64,000 bases of DNA from Nageia nagi (lineage: Eukaryota > Pinophyta). Below are positions 1-11,802 of this stretch, one piece after another. The stretch is taken from NCBI GenBank assembly GCA_050084985.1, contig JBITNC010000002.1, positions 3,100,001 to 3,164,000 of the forward strand. Reading direction: 5' to 3'. Position 1 is the first letter of the stretch; every line of letters starts with the position of its first letter. The position numbers were made by a program, and so were the translations under genes. A model generated the notes under the pieces. It saw nothing but the letters and a program-made list of their open reading frames with translations, searched no databases and was not told where the DNA came from.

Positions 1-864
1 TTATTTAGTGGCGTATCTTGTTCTTTGAATTCTCAATGAGGATTGTAGAGTTTTGGGATTTTAGAATTGTAATAGTTTGAAGGAAGACCAAGATTCATTC
101 CAGAATTCTTGTAGTTATGAAATTGTTTTCTTCATGCTATAGGAGGTTGCAGTAATTGTAGGAGATTGTATTGCCATTGTGTTGATGGTATTTCTCTATG
201 CATGTAATATTGTAATGTCCATAGACAATGACAAGAGAAGGCTCCAATTCTATGTTGGATTAGCCCACATTGGGTGAACCAAGGTAAATCATTGTGTTGA
301 TCTTGTTGTGTTTTTGAGATTGTAAGTTTGTGATTTACATTATGCGAATTTAAAATTTATATGCAATTTGTATGATCTCATAATGGTGAATGTATTTTCC
401 TTCGAATCTGTAAGTGAGGATCCGAGTATGCTATAAGCATCCGGTGATTACGGATCATTAAAACTCTAGATTTCTAAAGAAAATGCATCCAAGCATAAGG
501 ATCCCTGCAAGGAGATATCAAATTCAAGAATTCAGATCCACAATCTCATAGAATGAAATGTCTATGTGATTCTTAAAGTTGCCCAATTCAACAAGAAAGA
601 GTTCTCAATGTGTAAAAGTTTTATCTCCTTTTGAGAAAACTTAGTTGATCCTCCTCCAAAATGACCCCCTCTTGAGGTATTTGTTGTGCCTGCACTACAC
701 CCCCAAAAACTTGCATTTTGAGGACCCTCACAAAATGGCAAATAAAGACATGGAGGAAATTTGTTTTTCAAGGAAATGCATGCATCTTAGTCTAGCAAGA
801 AGAAATATGACAAAATCTGCATTTTCATGATGAAAACAAGTCAAAAAAATGTCATCCTGCCTTA
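1..864 (+). other. AT-rich leader-like DNA, no gene
   Basis: I find no open frame that resembles a protein. The stretch at about 240-330 (a short GC-richer patch followed by T/G-rich sequence) resembles the R/U5 and leader of plant LTR retrotransposons, but I found no paired LTR, primer site or target duplication. It may be the 5' flank of the element whose repeat array begins at 865. Confidence 0.25.
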
Positions 865-2342
865 GGCGCATGTTTTAAGGGACATGCTTTTGCATGTACC
901 CTAGAACGTGCGCCCTCCTTCATGCTGCATATTTTGCATTGAGTCTTGCATTTTCAGTCTTAAAACTACATTTTTCATGTCCATCATGCTACAAAAATTG
1001 CATCCCCTCCATTGCATTCCATTCTGATCAATTTTGAAGGAAAATCTGCATTTTGTCATTGAGCGCATGTTTTGAGGGACATGCTTTTTGCATGTCCCCA
1101 AAACGATGTGACCAAGATCAGTGAGGAATCCCTATACTTAGAAAATTCTCAAAGTTGCACAAAAAGGAAGAGAGCGCATGTTTTGAGGGACATGCAAAAC
1201 GGTGCGCATAGGCTAAAGAAGAATTTCGGTACTTAGTCCTTTTTTTTTAGAAAATTGTAAAGGAAGGCTAAGCGCATGTTTTGAGGGACATGCTTTTGCA
1301 CATCCCCAAAACGGTGCACCCAGCTTCAAGGCATAAAATTTGGCTAAGTGTTGGACCCAGGCATTGACAAGTGTGATCACATGCACTCAACCTTCATTTG
1401 TAATTTTGTACCAATCATATTGTGACACCTGTCCAGCCCTAGGAAACTTATAAAAGGAAGGTCAGCCTCAGTATTTAGTTTGGTTGGTCGAATTTGGAGC
1501 CTTTTGCAGAGCCAAGTCACGAAAGCACATCCCCTAAAACGTGCACCTTGTTTTGGATCATTAATTTCAAGTCATTTTCATAATCTTTTGCATTGGGAGG
1601 TGTGCCACAGACTAGGCACATGTTTTCTGGTGTGTTCTTAGGCACTCACCTAAATTGGTGCGCCCGTCTCCAAACGTCCTGGCCTAGGGTCAAATTTGCC
1701 TGAGTATAAAATCAAAGTGAAGGGCTAGGCACATGCTTTTGCACCCCTCTCAAAAGGTGCGACCAAGATATGAAGGCTTTCAAGTTTGATGAAAAGTGAC
1801 TAAGTCCTTTTGTAGAACACAAGGTGGCTAGCGTATGCATTTTGGTACATGCTTTTGCATGTCCTCAAAACGGTACGCCCATTACTCTGGCTCCGCTATT
1901 TGACCTTACTTTCAGCCAACCAAAGGGTGACACTGGTAATTTTGAAGACTATATATATTAAGTCACCCCTTTTGTCATTTTTCCAGTTCATTTCATTTTG
2001 CGTTAAGCCCCCCCAGTCGCACCATTTCTGGAACATGCTTGAGGACTCATCAAAATTGGTGCGCCAAGGAGGAATAAGGGATAAAGGACATGTCTATGCT
2101 ACCAGTCAGCCATTCTTGGTAGATGCATTCCATTTTCCTTTCCAGTTGTACATGAAGGCTTTAGGCGCATGTTTTGCAACACATGTTTTAGCACTTATCC
2201 AAATCCATGCGCCCTAGTGTGAAGAAATAAATTGACCTTCCCAAGTGGTAATTGTGACCCTAAAATTGACTAAGTAACCAAGGAACCCAGTTGCATGTTC
2301 TCCAGATAGTGAAAAAGCACACATCCAAATACATGCGCTTTG
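865..2342 (+). repeat. Degenerate array of hairpin-forming repeats
   Basis: About eleven diverged copies of an imperfect inverted repeat. The best copies read roughly GCGCATGTTTTGAGGGACATGC, a short T-rich loop, then the near-complement ending in AAAACGGTGCGCC. Copies lie at about 865-914, 1062-1113, 1174-1210 (loop side deleted), 1272-1321, 1522-1547 (right half), 1615-1664, 1728-1763, 1831-1880, 2031-2065 (right half), 2164-2213 and 2291-2342. Spacing is about 100-130 bp or a multiple. The spacers also share words such as TACTTAG and AAAATTG, so the tandem unit is about 100-110 bp including the spacer. Single- or double-stranded hairpin formation is inferred from complementarity. Confidence 0.75.
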
Positions 2343-2634
2343 GAATCCAAGAGCCAAAAATTGTCTAAGTGTGAGAAGCTAGGAGTTGAAAAGTCAAGAA
2401 GACAAGTGGCAAACATGCATCATGCCATGCATGAACCCGCCATGCATCTCCTATAAAAGAGGGAAGCCCTAGTCCATTTTTGCAAGATGTTTTGCATCCC
2501 AAAAATGCACATCTAGCCATTTTTGCTACACCCTTTGAAACAAGTCCAACTTGATACTTAGTCATTTCTGGGGTATTCCTAGCCAGTTTTCAAGTCCTTT
2601 TCTGCAAATTCTTGCATCTTTTTCAGAATTTTAA

Positions 2635-5600
2635 GATGAATTCCAAAGTGAGGCCTCCCCAATCCAAGGCCAAAAAAGTCCAGAGACAACTTTTTGAAAG
2701 ACATGTCACGAGAGACCAGATGGAAAGGCTCTTGAGGGAGAGCTGAATTGAATTCCAATAGAGAGAAAAGCTAGAGCTACCTGAAGCCAAGTTCAAGGAG
2801 AGATACGTCTTCGTTGGAGACACAGACTGGGGAAATGTTGACCCCATCCAGACTATAGCCTCCACTGTCTCCATCAGCAAGGACTTATCAGATGAACTCA
2901 TCCATTCTTGTGGATTGTTCAACACCACTATGATGCCTTTTATAGTTCCATTTCCTGACTTGTGCTACAAGGTAGCCAAGCGATGCAGATATGACAAAAG
3001 AGTCCTCTTGGACACCAAAGGAAATGTAATCATTGACTTCTCTAAGGATGGGATTGAAGCAACCTTTGGCTGGAAAAGATATGGAGATGACTACACATTG
3101 ACCAATTTAGAGGAATTTCATGATTCTACTGCTTGACCTAGAGATTACATTAGAAGATGGTTGTATGAGGACTACCAGAGCATCTAGGGCCAAAGATTGA
3201 TTAGTGGCCGTAGGGAGGAATTCTTGCCTACAATTGCTAAGTTGATTACTTTGTTGTCTAGAGTCACAGGTCGAGAATGAATCCAAGTATAGGAAGGAGT
3301 TCACCAAGTTTATTGCAGTAATCAGCTCCAGGAGAACCATCAGATGGAGCAAGTTAATCAGTGATGCCTTGTACCACCAGCTAGCCTACTTTGGCTCCTC
3401 CAAGAGATTTTACATGAACTCCTATCTTGTATACCTGTTGTTGCATGGAAAGCTCAGAGCAAGGGAGCTTGCAGATTAAAGATATTTGGGTCAGAAAGGC
3501 ACTCCAGTGTGGCGGATCTATCCAAAGTGGTGGTACCACAACAAGTTCAAGCATTTCTATGAGAAGAACGACCGGTGGGAGTATGCTATTTATAAAGATA
3601 TCAAAGGAGAATCGGTGGTCAAGAGAATTTCTGATGCTGCTATTCAGGCCATCAGTGTACATGCAGATTTCTATTTGCAGTATGCTGATCATACTTACAT
3701 CAAGGTTTATGGCTTCGAAGAACAATCCTTGCTCCTACCTAGATATGCCAGTGATAGACTCATGCTCATGGAATTTACTAGACAATTATTATTTTTGAAG
3801 GAACGAGTATGGAGAAAGAAGGACGCAACCATTAAGTTGCCCATCTTAATCACAAGATATTTTTTTCCAAACGTGGGTTGAGGCCAACAGTATGAAGGAG
3901 GAGTTGTAGGAGTACGTCTTCTTCAAGGAGATGGCAGCCAAGAATTATGATCCAAAGGTGTAATCACTCATTTCTACAACACTGCATTCCAGAAACCTAT
4001 CGCTTATCAACATAAATCTTTAGGGAATGCGGAGAAGTACCGAAACGTGCAGGATGAGGAGGAGATAGCAAGGATAAATGCTCTTTTGAGCCAAAATAAG
4101 GCTCCCCTCCAGGCACAAAGGAAACCTCAAAGACCAAGACTATGAAAGAAAGACCTAGAGAGGTCCCATTGAGGATCGGAACGTCTCCTCTGAGTTTTGC
4201 AACTCCACATAGCAAGACATCCTTGCTTCCCATTGGCAAAAGATAAGGAGATTCAAGGGAGTATACCTCAGGAGCTAGCAAACACAGTGTGGTGATGGCC
4301 AACCTGAGAGATGCTGGCTATCGCACTATCCCCTTGAGCATTCTAGAGGAAGCATGTGTCAATGATTCACCCACATAAGAAATCCCTTCTAGACCCACTC
4401 GTCCTCCTAGATGTGAAGAGAAAGTTCGCTCGTTACAACCAAGTTCCAGTTCTTCCGAACATTCCACTTCTTTTGACAAAGAAAATGAACCCGACTGTAC
4501 AGTAGAAGACTCCGAGGAAGAGACAGAGAGTCAGAAAAATGATGAGGAGAGCCACGGTGAAGAAGAAGAAGATGGTGCAAATAATGTTGCTGCTGACGAA
4601 GAGTACCCTAGCCAAGAGAATGTAGCCATAGGTGCGTTTGCACCTAATGATATAGAGATTGACTCTCCTAGATGATGATGAGATTGTAGACGTTAGGACT
4701 TATGATGATGAAGTACAAATCGTCGGAGCGAAAGAGGTGGGTGCCTCCAAGCTCTCTCCTACTGAACACAGAAAGAGGTTACCCTCATCTTTCCAAAAGC
4801 CTTCTGTAAAGAGGACCAACCATGAGATATCCCCTCAGCCACAAAAGAAAGGCATATCAATCAGTGGCAATGGCAGAGATGAAGAAGGCGAAGGGGAGAC
4901 TAAAGAACAGAAGAAGAGAAAGCAGGACAAATAGCAGGGTAAGGAGATAGCCCTTGTACAGATCACTCTGACCAAAGAAGTCAAGAAGGTTAGTAGAGGC
5001 CAATTGCTGGTGCAGAGGTTCCCTCCCTAGCCAGCAACCAAACATCCGAACCTTGACTTAGATGCCTGCCTTAGAGCCCTGAGCATGAGTACGGCTCATG
5101 ATGAGGAGATAGATAAGGAATTGAGATCTAAGGATGAAGAAGAGGAGCTCTTCGATGGTGAGGAGGTTAGAAGGGTTGATACATTTCTTTCCACTACTTG
5201 GAAAGAGATCTCCATCAATCATTGTTATTCCAAGGAAAAACATCCTCAGAAGGCCAAGGACTGCATGATTGAGACATTCAAGATGCCTTTCAAGTTGGGT
5301 TTGACATCTCGTAAACATATTGTGACCTAGAATGTTGTTGTCATGGAATAGGAAGGTTATGAAGCCAAGAAAGAGGTGAGGAGGCTCCAAAGGGAACTCA
5401 CGACCAGCAGGAAGTTCATTAAGGAGTTCTAGACTATTAGCACCAGCTGCATCACCACTGTCGACCTGAAGAAGCAAGCCTCATTCCATGAAGGATGGGA
5501 GCTAATGAAGGACCAACTCAAGAAGGAGATGATAGAAACTATTGAGAAGCTATCTTCTCAAATATTTAGCCTCCTCGAAGAAACCCATCTACAGCAGATT

Positions 5601-6095
5601 TTTACTGATAGACCCGAAAAATTGGTCTACTGTGATGAATTTATCTATCTGCACAGTTGAAGCATGTACTTGAGAAGTTCAATGTTGTTTGTTTTGAAGG
5701 TAAGGATCCCCTTGAGAAAGGAGGTTGAGCAAATGAGCAGATATGTGTACCAGCTCAGATTCCAGGAAGAGGATAACAGTGTGTGAAGAAATAAGCAGTA
5801 TTGGCAAAGACCCAAAACTTAATCCAGGAGGGTCTAGATGTCAAAGACCTCAGTTTGTTGAAGGTAGGGCATCCTATCATCCATGAAAGGCAAATGGTCA
5901 TCTGGAGATATTAGATGCAGGCTACATCTAGGCAGATTGGGGACTATTTTCGATAGGATGACAACATCGTTGGCATGATCTCCAAGGGAATGCGAAAAAC
6001 CATGGCATTCTTGGAAGAGACTATTGAGTCGTACGGTCTCATTAGCGAGGAGTGGAACTTCGTCAATACTGGATCAAATCTGGCCTAAATCTGAT
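2635..6095 (+). pseudogene. Decayed coding region of unknown family
   Basis: I do not recognise the protein. Starting near the ATG at 2636, long stretches read as protein-like sequence on the plus strand but are broken by stops and frameshifts. Visible pieces are 2770-3136 (charged globular-looking segment ending EEFHDSTA), 3486-3880 (rich in W, Y and R), 4440-4670 (very acidic Glu/Asp/Ser tract), 4659-4934 and 5085-5330 (acidic and basic, coiled-coil-like), and 5800-6085. The region is GC-richer than its surroundings, as expected of former coding DNA. No reverse transcriptase, integrase, protease or CCHC knuckle is visible. It could be a gag-like ORF of a non-autonomous LTR element or a captured host gene. 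Confidence 0.4.
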
Positions 6096-7600
6096 CCACT
6101 CGCAGATTCTGTCTATGATAATCTTTCTTTGTTTAATGCATCTTTGTGGTGGGACTTTATTTACTCGATTTGATTAGTGTAGGGATGAGGTTTTGCTCCT
6201 GCCAGATCAAATCTGTCAAACTCATTAATGATCCTAACCGGTGCAAAGATGAGGTTTTGCTCCCGTCGGTTCAGAATCCAAACATTTAGCGCATATCTAA
6301 TTTTCTTTTGCATAGGTTAGAGATAGATTAAATGCATTTCGACTATCGCATTTATATTTTGTTAGCTTTTAAGTGCCACTTGCATCATTTTTTGTGAACA
6401 ATCAGATTTTGTATCGGTATGTGTGTTGCATGTGTGCACAACATATCAGATTTGATGCCTTTAGGGAAACACTTCTGGTGGCCTATTTATACCCCATTTG
6501 GGCCATTTAGAAGGGGATTTTTGGCATTTGCATAATGTTGATTGCATGAGATTTTGCATTTGTAAGAACTGAGGAATTTTGCATTTTTAAAACTGAAGAA
6601 TATAGCATATGTGCCATTTCCACGTAACATTGTCTATTTGTGAAGATTTTGCATATATGTGAATTTGCATATGAAAGATTTCAGCATTCCACTCGATAGG
6701 AGTTTGCTGCATAAGGGATTCTATGCATGTTATAATTGCGTATGGTTACATCTCTACTACACTTTGAATATCATATTGAGGATATTGCAATCAAGTGAGG
6801 AATGTTCTTATTCATGTTATTGAATATCATTATGAATTGATTTCTTTCGGGAATAGTGTTATAAAGTAAATATTGTGGAGATTATCATTTGTGGGATCAT
6901 GCATATTACCTTGGTGGTTTGTATAGTTTTTCCGCTTAAAGTGCATTCTTTTGAAAGTTGTGAGTTTCAAGAGAAGATTATTTAATATTTGTTGAAGTGG
7001 TTTAAGCTATTCCTTGCATGTTTTGCACGTAATTAAATGTATTCTGGGGCACATAGCTTGTCTCTATGTCATTCGGTTAGACTTGTGTATTCACACCATC
7101 ATTTTCTTTTACCCCCACTCCATTGAGTCTTCCACCAAGACCCTACAACTTCCTGCTCTCGTCTGATAGTAACTTGAGCGCATATTGCTATTTGCTTCCT
7201 GGCTTGATAGTGAATACACTTTCTTAATGAATCCGGAGATGACCTACTGAGACACTGCATCACTGATGATGTTTTAATAAGTTCACTATTCATATTCCCA
7301 TGCATTTATCCCTGCATTTGTGATCTTTCTTCGCTTTCGTTCACATTTGCAATCTTTACTCTTTTTTGGAAAATGAACCCCGATGGTGTATTTCCCTTGT
7401 ATACGGTTAACAACATGCATCTCTGACTACTGTGCCCTAGACCATTTTCCATGTGAGCACTTGGGGTAACCATTCCTTTCAGGAGGAAACAAGTAACGTT
7501 GTTTCCTCCAAGTCTTGTGCATGTTTTGGTTGAGGAAAGAAAAACATACCAACAATATTTATAGCATAAAAGTTAGTATTTACTAAGCAATAAATGCCCA
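6096..7600 (+). other. LTR-like noncoding region with twin motif and TATA box
   Basis: After the decayed coding region come two copies of GATGAGGTTTTGCTCC 64 bp apart (about 6184 and 6248). A promoter-like block follows with CTATTTATACCCC at about 6483-6495, then T/G-rich transcribed-leader-like sequence. This is the arrangement expected of a 3' LTR, but no matching 5' LTR copy is visible at 1-860 and I could not fix its ends. Confidence 0.3.
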
Positions 7601-8473
7601 CCTCTTAGTGTTGCATTAACGTATGTGAAATGAAATTGAAATTGCAATGAAATGTCATTTGACCTTGTGAGAGCAAAAACTATTCCTCACAAGTCAATGT
7701 GCTAAGTAAATATCAAAGTCTTATAAAGCAAGTAGTTTTTGAAACACCTTGGCAAGAATAATAATCTTCCCTTTGAATCTCTTTTCACAAAAGCATGACC
7801 TTTTAAACCCAATTTTGAGCCCTTTGAGTCATAATGAAGAACCATCAAGGAGTCCTCTATAGCATTGATATTTCCTTCACTTGATAGCTTTTGGCAAGTC
7901 TCCAACCTGGAATATTGACAAATCCGTTAGTCAAATTTTCAAACTTTCCCTATGGTCATATTTTTGTCTTTTTTTCATCCTTTTGAGCACCTTCATTTTG
8001 GAGGAATTCGTCCTTGCTTTTCTCTCTCTTATTCAATTTTCTTTCATAAACCTTACCAATTGGTTTATTTGATTGGCTTTTAAAGACTTATTCTAGATCA
8101 ACAAGATTACCTATTTCAGTAAATAAAAAGGTTAGTTTGAAAGAATTTGGCTAAATTTGGCCAAGGAGGAAGGCTGCACTAAAATTTTGGATGACTTTGA
8201 GGGATTGGGAGACCAAAAGGAGACTGACTTGGCAAATACGCATCTTCAACAAATATAGAGATCCTGAACTTGAAAAACATGCAACTAAGGAAGGCAACCT
8301 TAACAAAAATCGCACTTTCATGACATATGGGGATGCAGACCTTGGAAAAGGTGCAACTAGAAAAGAACAAAATAGGCAAAATTTGCATGTTTGAGGAATA
8401 CGACGAAATTGATTTTGGAAAATGTTCAATTGAAGGGGGGATTGACAAGTTCGCACCTTGTGGGACTGTGGAG
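7601..8473. other. No gene seen
   Basis: AT-rich sequence with only short open frames and no family motif. Words from the 62-bp minisatellite that follows (AACTTGAAAAACATGC) already occur singly near 8268-8283, so the repeat may have been seeded from this stretch. Confidence 0.4.
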
Positions 8474-8750
8474 TTTCTAAACTTGAAAAACATGCGAAAT
8501 CTTCCTTCTAGGTCACATCATTTTGGATTTTGGCATTTCTAAACTTGAAAAACATGCAAAATCTTCCTTCTAGGTTGCATCATTTCTAACTTTGGAGTTT
8601 CTAAAATTGAAAAACATGCAAAATCTTCCCTTTTGGTCGCATGTTTTTAGATTTTGGCATTTTCAAACTAAAAAATCATGTGACTTTTCAAACTCAAAAA
8701 ACATACTACTTTCAAACTCAAAAATCATGTGACTTTGGGAAAACTTGGGT
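8474..8750 (+). repeat. 62-bp minisatellite, four units plus short derivatives
   Basis: The word TTTCTAAACTTGAAAAACATGC or a close variant starts at 8474, 8536, 8598 and about 8660, an exact 62-bp period. Each unit also carries an AAATCTTCC(T/C)TTTNGGT block, present in the first three. After 8660 the array collapses to 24-26-bp units built from the word TTTCAAACTCAAAAANCAT (about 8686 and 8710). Confidence 0.8.
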
Positions 8751-9539
8751 TTTGAAAGGGGATTTTATTTGAATTTGGACTTTTCATGCCTCTTCTAAAA
8801 TCTCCAATTTCCTCTAAGACCCGTAAAAACCCCTACTTGTTGCTCTCAAAACGATTTCCCCCACCACATCACGCTTGCAAAGTTCGGTTTCTAGCCCCTA
8901 CAACTAATAGTTCTTTCAGCAATGGATTTGATCGACGTCCTTCTAGATCCTTGGCTTTCTTTATGGATATAGCCTCATAGGGATGTAGAAGATGTTGGTT
9001 CTCTAGGCCTCACATAGGATCGATTACCTTTTCCTCAAGTAAATCCACATTCGACCCTAGTTAGGCACAAACAATGATATGGGAGGTGATTTACAAGGCC
9101 TACATCCAAACCACTTGGATTAATCCTTGGTAGCACCTCACGTCCAACCTATTGCACTACTCTTAGTGTTTGCTTCATATTGATAATAGTTTTATCCAAT
9201 TATCAAGTTACATCCGCTTGCACCTTCCTCTTGGTCTAAGGATGTTTCTCAACTAGTTTTGGGTTTGCTTGCACCAGCTATGGGTTGGGTCAAATGATCA
9301 TCTAGCCCAAGATCTTTGAGTTTATTGACAATGCTTTGTAGAGATTGAGTCAAAAGATCGCTTCCCTTGTATATTTATGTTTTTTGGCTTAGTACACATA
9401 TTTCAAGGTCTTTCCCTTACTTGCAATTTTGTTTGGTTTGCTTAGGCTTTATGTTTGGCCATTTTGTGTTTGCTTGGTACATTTGGCATTCATGTACTCT
9501 CTAGTACCATTTACCACTTTTTGTCACCCATGGAAAACG
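8751..9539. other. No gene seen
   Basis: No protein family is recognisable in either strand. It lies between the 62-bp minisatellite and the truncated copia element. Around 9440-9500 a short duplicated pattern (TTTGG/CCATTTTGTGTTTGC) is visible. The integrase region expected for the neighbouring copia element is missing here, so the boundary near 9540 looks like a truncation. Confidence 0.35.
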
Positions 9540-10926
9540 ATATACTTTCTTTCTTTCTTTCTTTGTTCAAATTTAGGCAAGCCAAAAATTAATTCTTTAA
9601 TAGTCAATGCTTTCAAAATTTGAAAATTTAAATGACCATACCTCAAATGCCACAACCAACTTTTGCCTTTAACTACAACATTGCATAAGCTACTCCCTTC
9701 ACCTCTAAGCTTCAGAGGAAACATATAGTTCTTGACATGGAAACAATAGCCACAACTTTCCCATGGTTCTTATCATATTTAATATATTTCTTAGCATCAA
9801 AAACTTTATAATTCTTTTCACATAATTGCACAACAATTAACAAGTGATGTTTCAAAGTCGAAGTGTAATATTGATCATGAATTTTTTCTTACCATGCTTG
9901 GTGTCCATCTCCATCATTTCTTTTGCTGCTACCTCTAAAGATTTGTTGTCACTAAGCTTGATCTTGGTTTTGTACTTCTCATTCATGTTAGCAAACCACT
10001 CCTTATTCCCTCTCATGTGGTTGGAGCTGCCTAAATCTAGATACCAAGTTTCTTGAGAAGTCTTTTAAAGCATTTCATATGTTAAAAAATGTTTTCTTGA
10101 ATCTTCCTCATTCTCATTGGCATAGTTTTCCTTTTTCCATTCATTGGCAGCTTTTATTCTATGTTCTTTTTCAAAATGCTCATACCTTTTGCATTGGTAA
10201 CATTGGACATTTTTTTTATCAGATCTTTCTCTTCCTCTAACAGCATGGCTTCCTCTTCTTGAGAAGCTCAGATTTTGTCCTCTTTGTGCTTGTTTGCTTG
10301 AACCAACACCATCATTTGAGACTTTCACCTTTCAAGCAAAAACTCGCTCAACACTTTCACTAAAGATGTCTTTTAATCTTTTTTCATGTGACTTGAGAGA
10401 ACCCACAAGGTAATCAAATTCCATGGTTCCACCTAGGTGTTAAGAGTTCTCAAAATTTTCTTCCCAATAACTTTCTTTTCCAACCTTTCTCCTGGAGTGG
10501 CCTTTTTATTGACAACATCTTTAATACAATACTCACTCACATTCTTTGATTCTTGCATTCTCAAATTTTCAAACTTCTTTTTAATGTCTGGAACATAACA
10601 ATCTTTACTTGATCACTAACTTGGTAAGCCTCTTTTAGAGCCTTCTAAACATCCTTCACTAATTTTGCATCTGCAATTAGTGGAAAAAAACCCTTATCAA
10701 GAGCTGATTGAATGCAATACAGTGCCAAAGAGTTTTTTTTCTTGACCTTCTTTGCTTGTTTATCATTTTGTTGGATAGTATTTCAATCTGCCAGCTTATC
10801 ATAACCAAAATAAACAATATGGTATAAACCTTTACCAGTCAACAAGGTCCTCATTTTGATGCTCCAATAATCATTATTTTGTCCATTGAATTTTAGAATA
10901 GGAAGAGAGTTATTGTTGTTGGCCAT
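9540..10926 (-). pseudogene. Truncated Ty1/copia gag-protease fragment
   Basis: Reading the minus strand from 10926, the gag start (MANNNNSLP...) is followed by a diverged gag body. A CCHC knuckle follows at about 10150-10210 (CYQCKRYEHFEKEH, last Cys changed to His), then a protease remnant near 10050 (LDLGSSNHM, with the catalytic D-T/S-G replaced by D-L-G), and the GAG pre-integrase motif WLWHLRYGHLNF at about 9640-9680. Frameshifts and stops break it throughout, and integrase, RT and RNase H are absent. The gag start and pre-integrase motifs closely resemble those of the complete copia element at 26-31 kb, so the two belong to related families. Confidence 0.85.
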
Positions 10927-11244
10927 CACACCCAAATCAACAATAAATAAAGTCTTTCTTCAATGGACTTACAGCAAGACTAGATGAATGGTTACAAAGA
11001 TCAAGAACATAGGCTCTGTCCATTTCAATGCCAACAAGTTTCTAAGAACACTTGTTCATATTTATCTTTCAAAAACAATATCACTTACTTTCAACGTTCA
11101 CAAAACAACAAATCTAAAAGGATTCATCCATAAGCATTAGAGTTTTTGCAGAGCATCAATAAAAGCCTTCTATCAACTTTTACACAATAAAAGGAAAAAA
11201 CAAGCTTCACACATAAAACTACAAAAAAATCTCTACTACTAGCT

Positions 11245-11480
11245 AATACCATTCTATTATAAGAACTAAGAATGATTGTTTAGTTTTCCCTTTAATTACT
11301 TAGAGTAGAGAATATATGACTCATGAGCCACCAAACAACTGTAAATCACAGTTACAATTGGTTTTAGGAATATTTGTTTTATTAGACTATGCAATATTGA
11401 TTACTTTTTTTGACTTGACCCATCTGTCATCTGATTCAAAACAGGAATAACTACTGTTCACTGTTCTGAAGCGAGTAATC
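11245..11480 (-). mobile_element. Probable copia 5' LTR end and primer site
   Basis: On the minus strand TGGTATTAGCTA (11256-11245) resembles the initiator-Met tRNA primer site TGGTATCAGAGC and lies upstream of the copia gag start. The AT-rich block just upstream, to about 11480, is therefore probably the LTR. Its outer end is not fixed because no second LTR exists here. The element sits downstream of aldehyde oxidase exon 2, where the next intron should be. Confidence 0.4.
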
Positions 11481-11802
11481 AAGTTGACACTTGTGGAACA
11501 TAAAATAGGGGCAAGGGAGGATTTCAAATTTATCTTGTTCTTTCTTCGTCAGCATCACCATTCCAACACTTACTCTCTTCCATTTTGTTGAATTTCATGA
11601 ACTCTGTTAATTAATACTCAATATACTTAAGATATTCATCCATTGATTAATTTATATTCTTGACAAGCATTGAGAAGTGTGAAGACAAAAGAATATCCTT
11701 CTGGGATGCAATTATTCACTTCATACTCAGTGGTTGGCTTCCTCTGAAATAGTGCTGATTATTAGTTTCAACAGTTTAAAATGCAACAGAACAGTAAATT
11801 AC

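Noticed and set aside
865-2342. CRISPR-like array of regularly spaced repeats
   Set aside because: Repeats are degenerate, spacers resemble each other, spacing varies, and the genome is clearly a plant nucleus.
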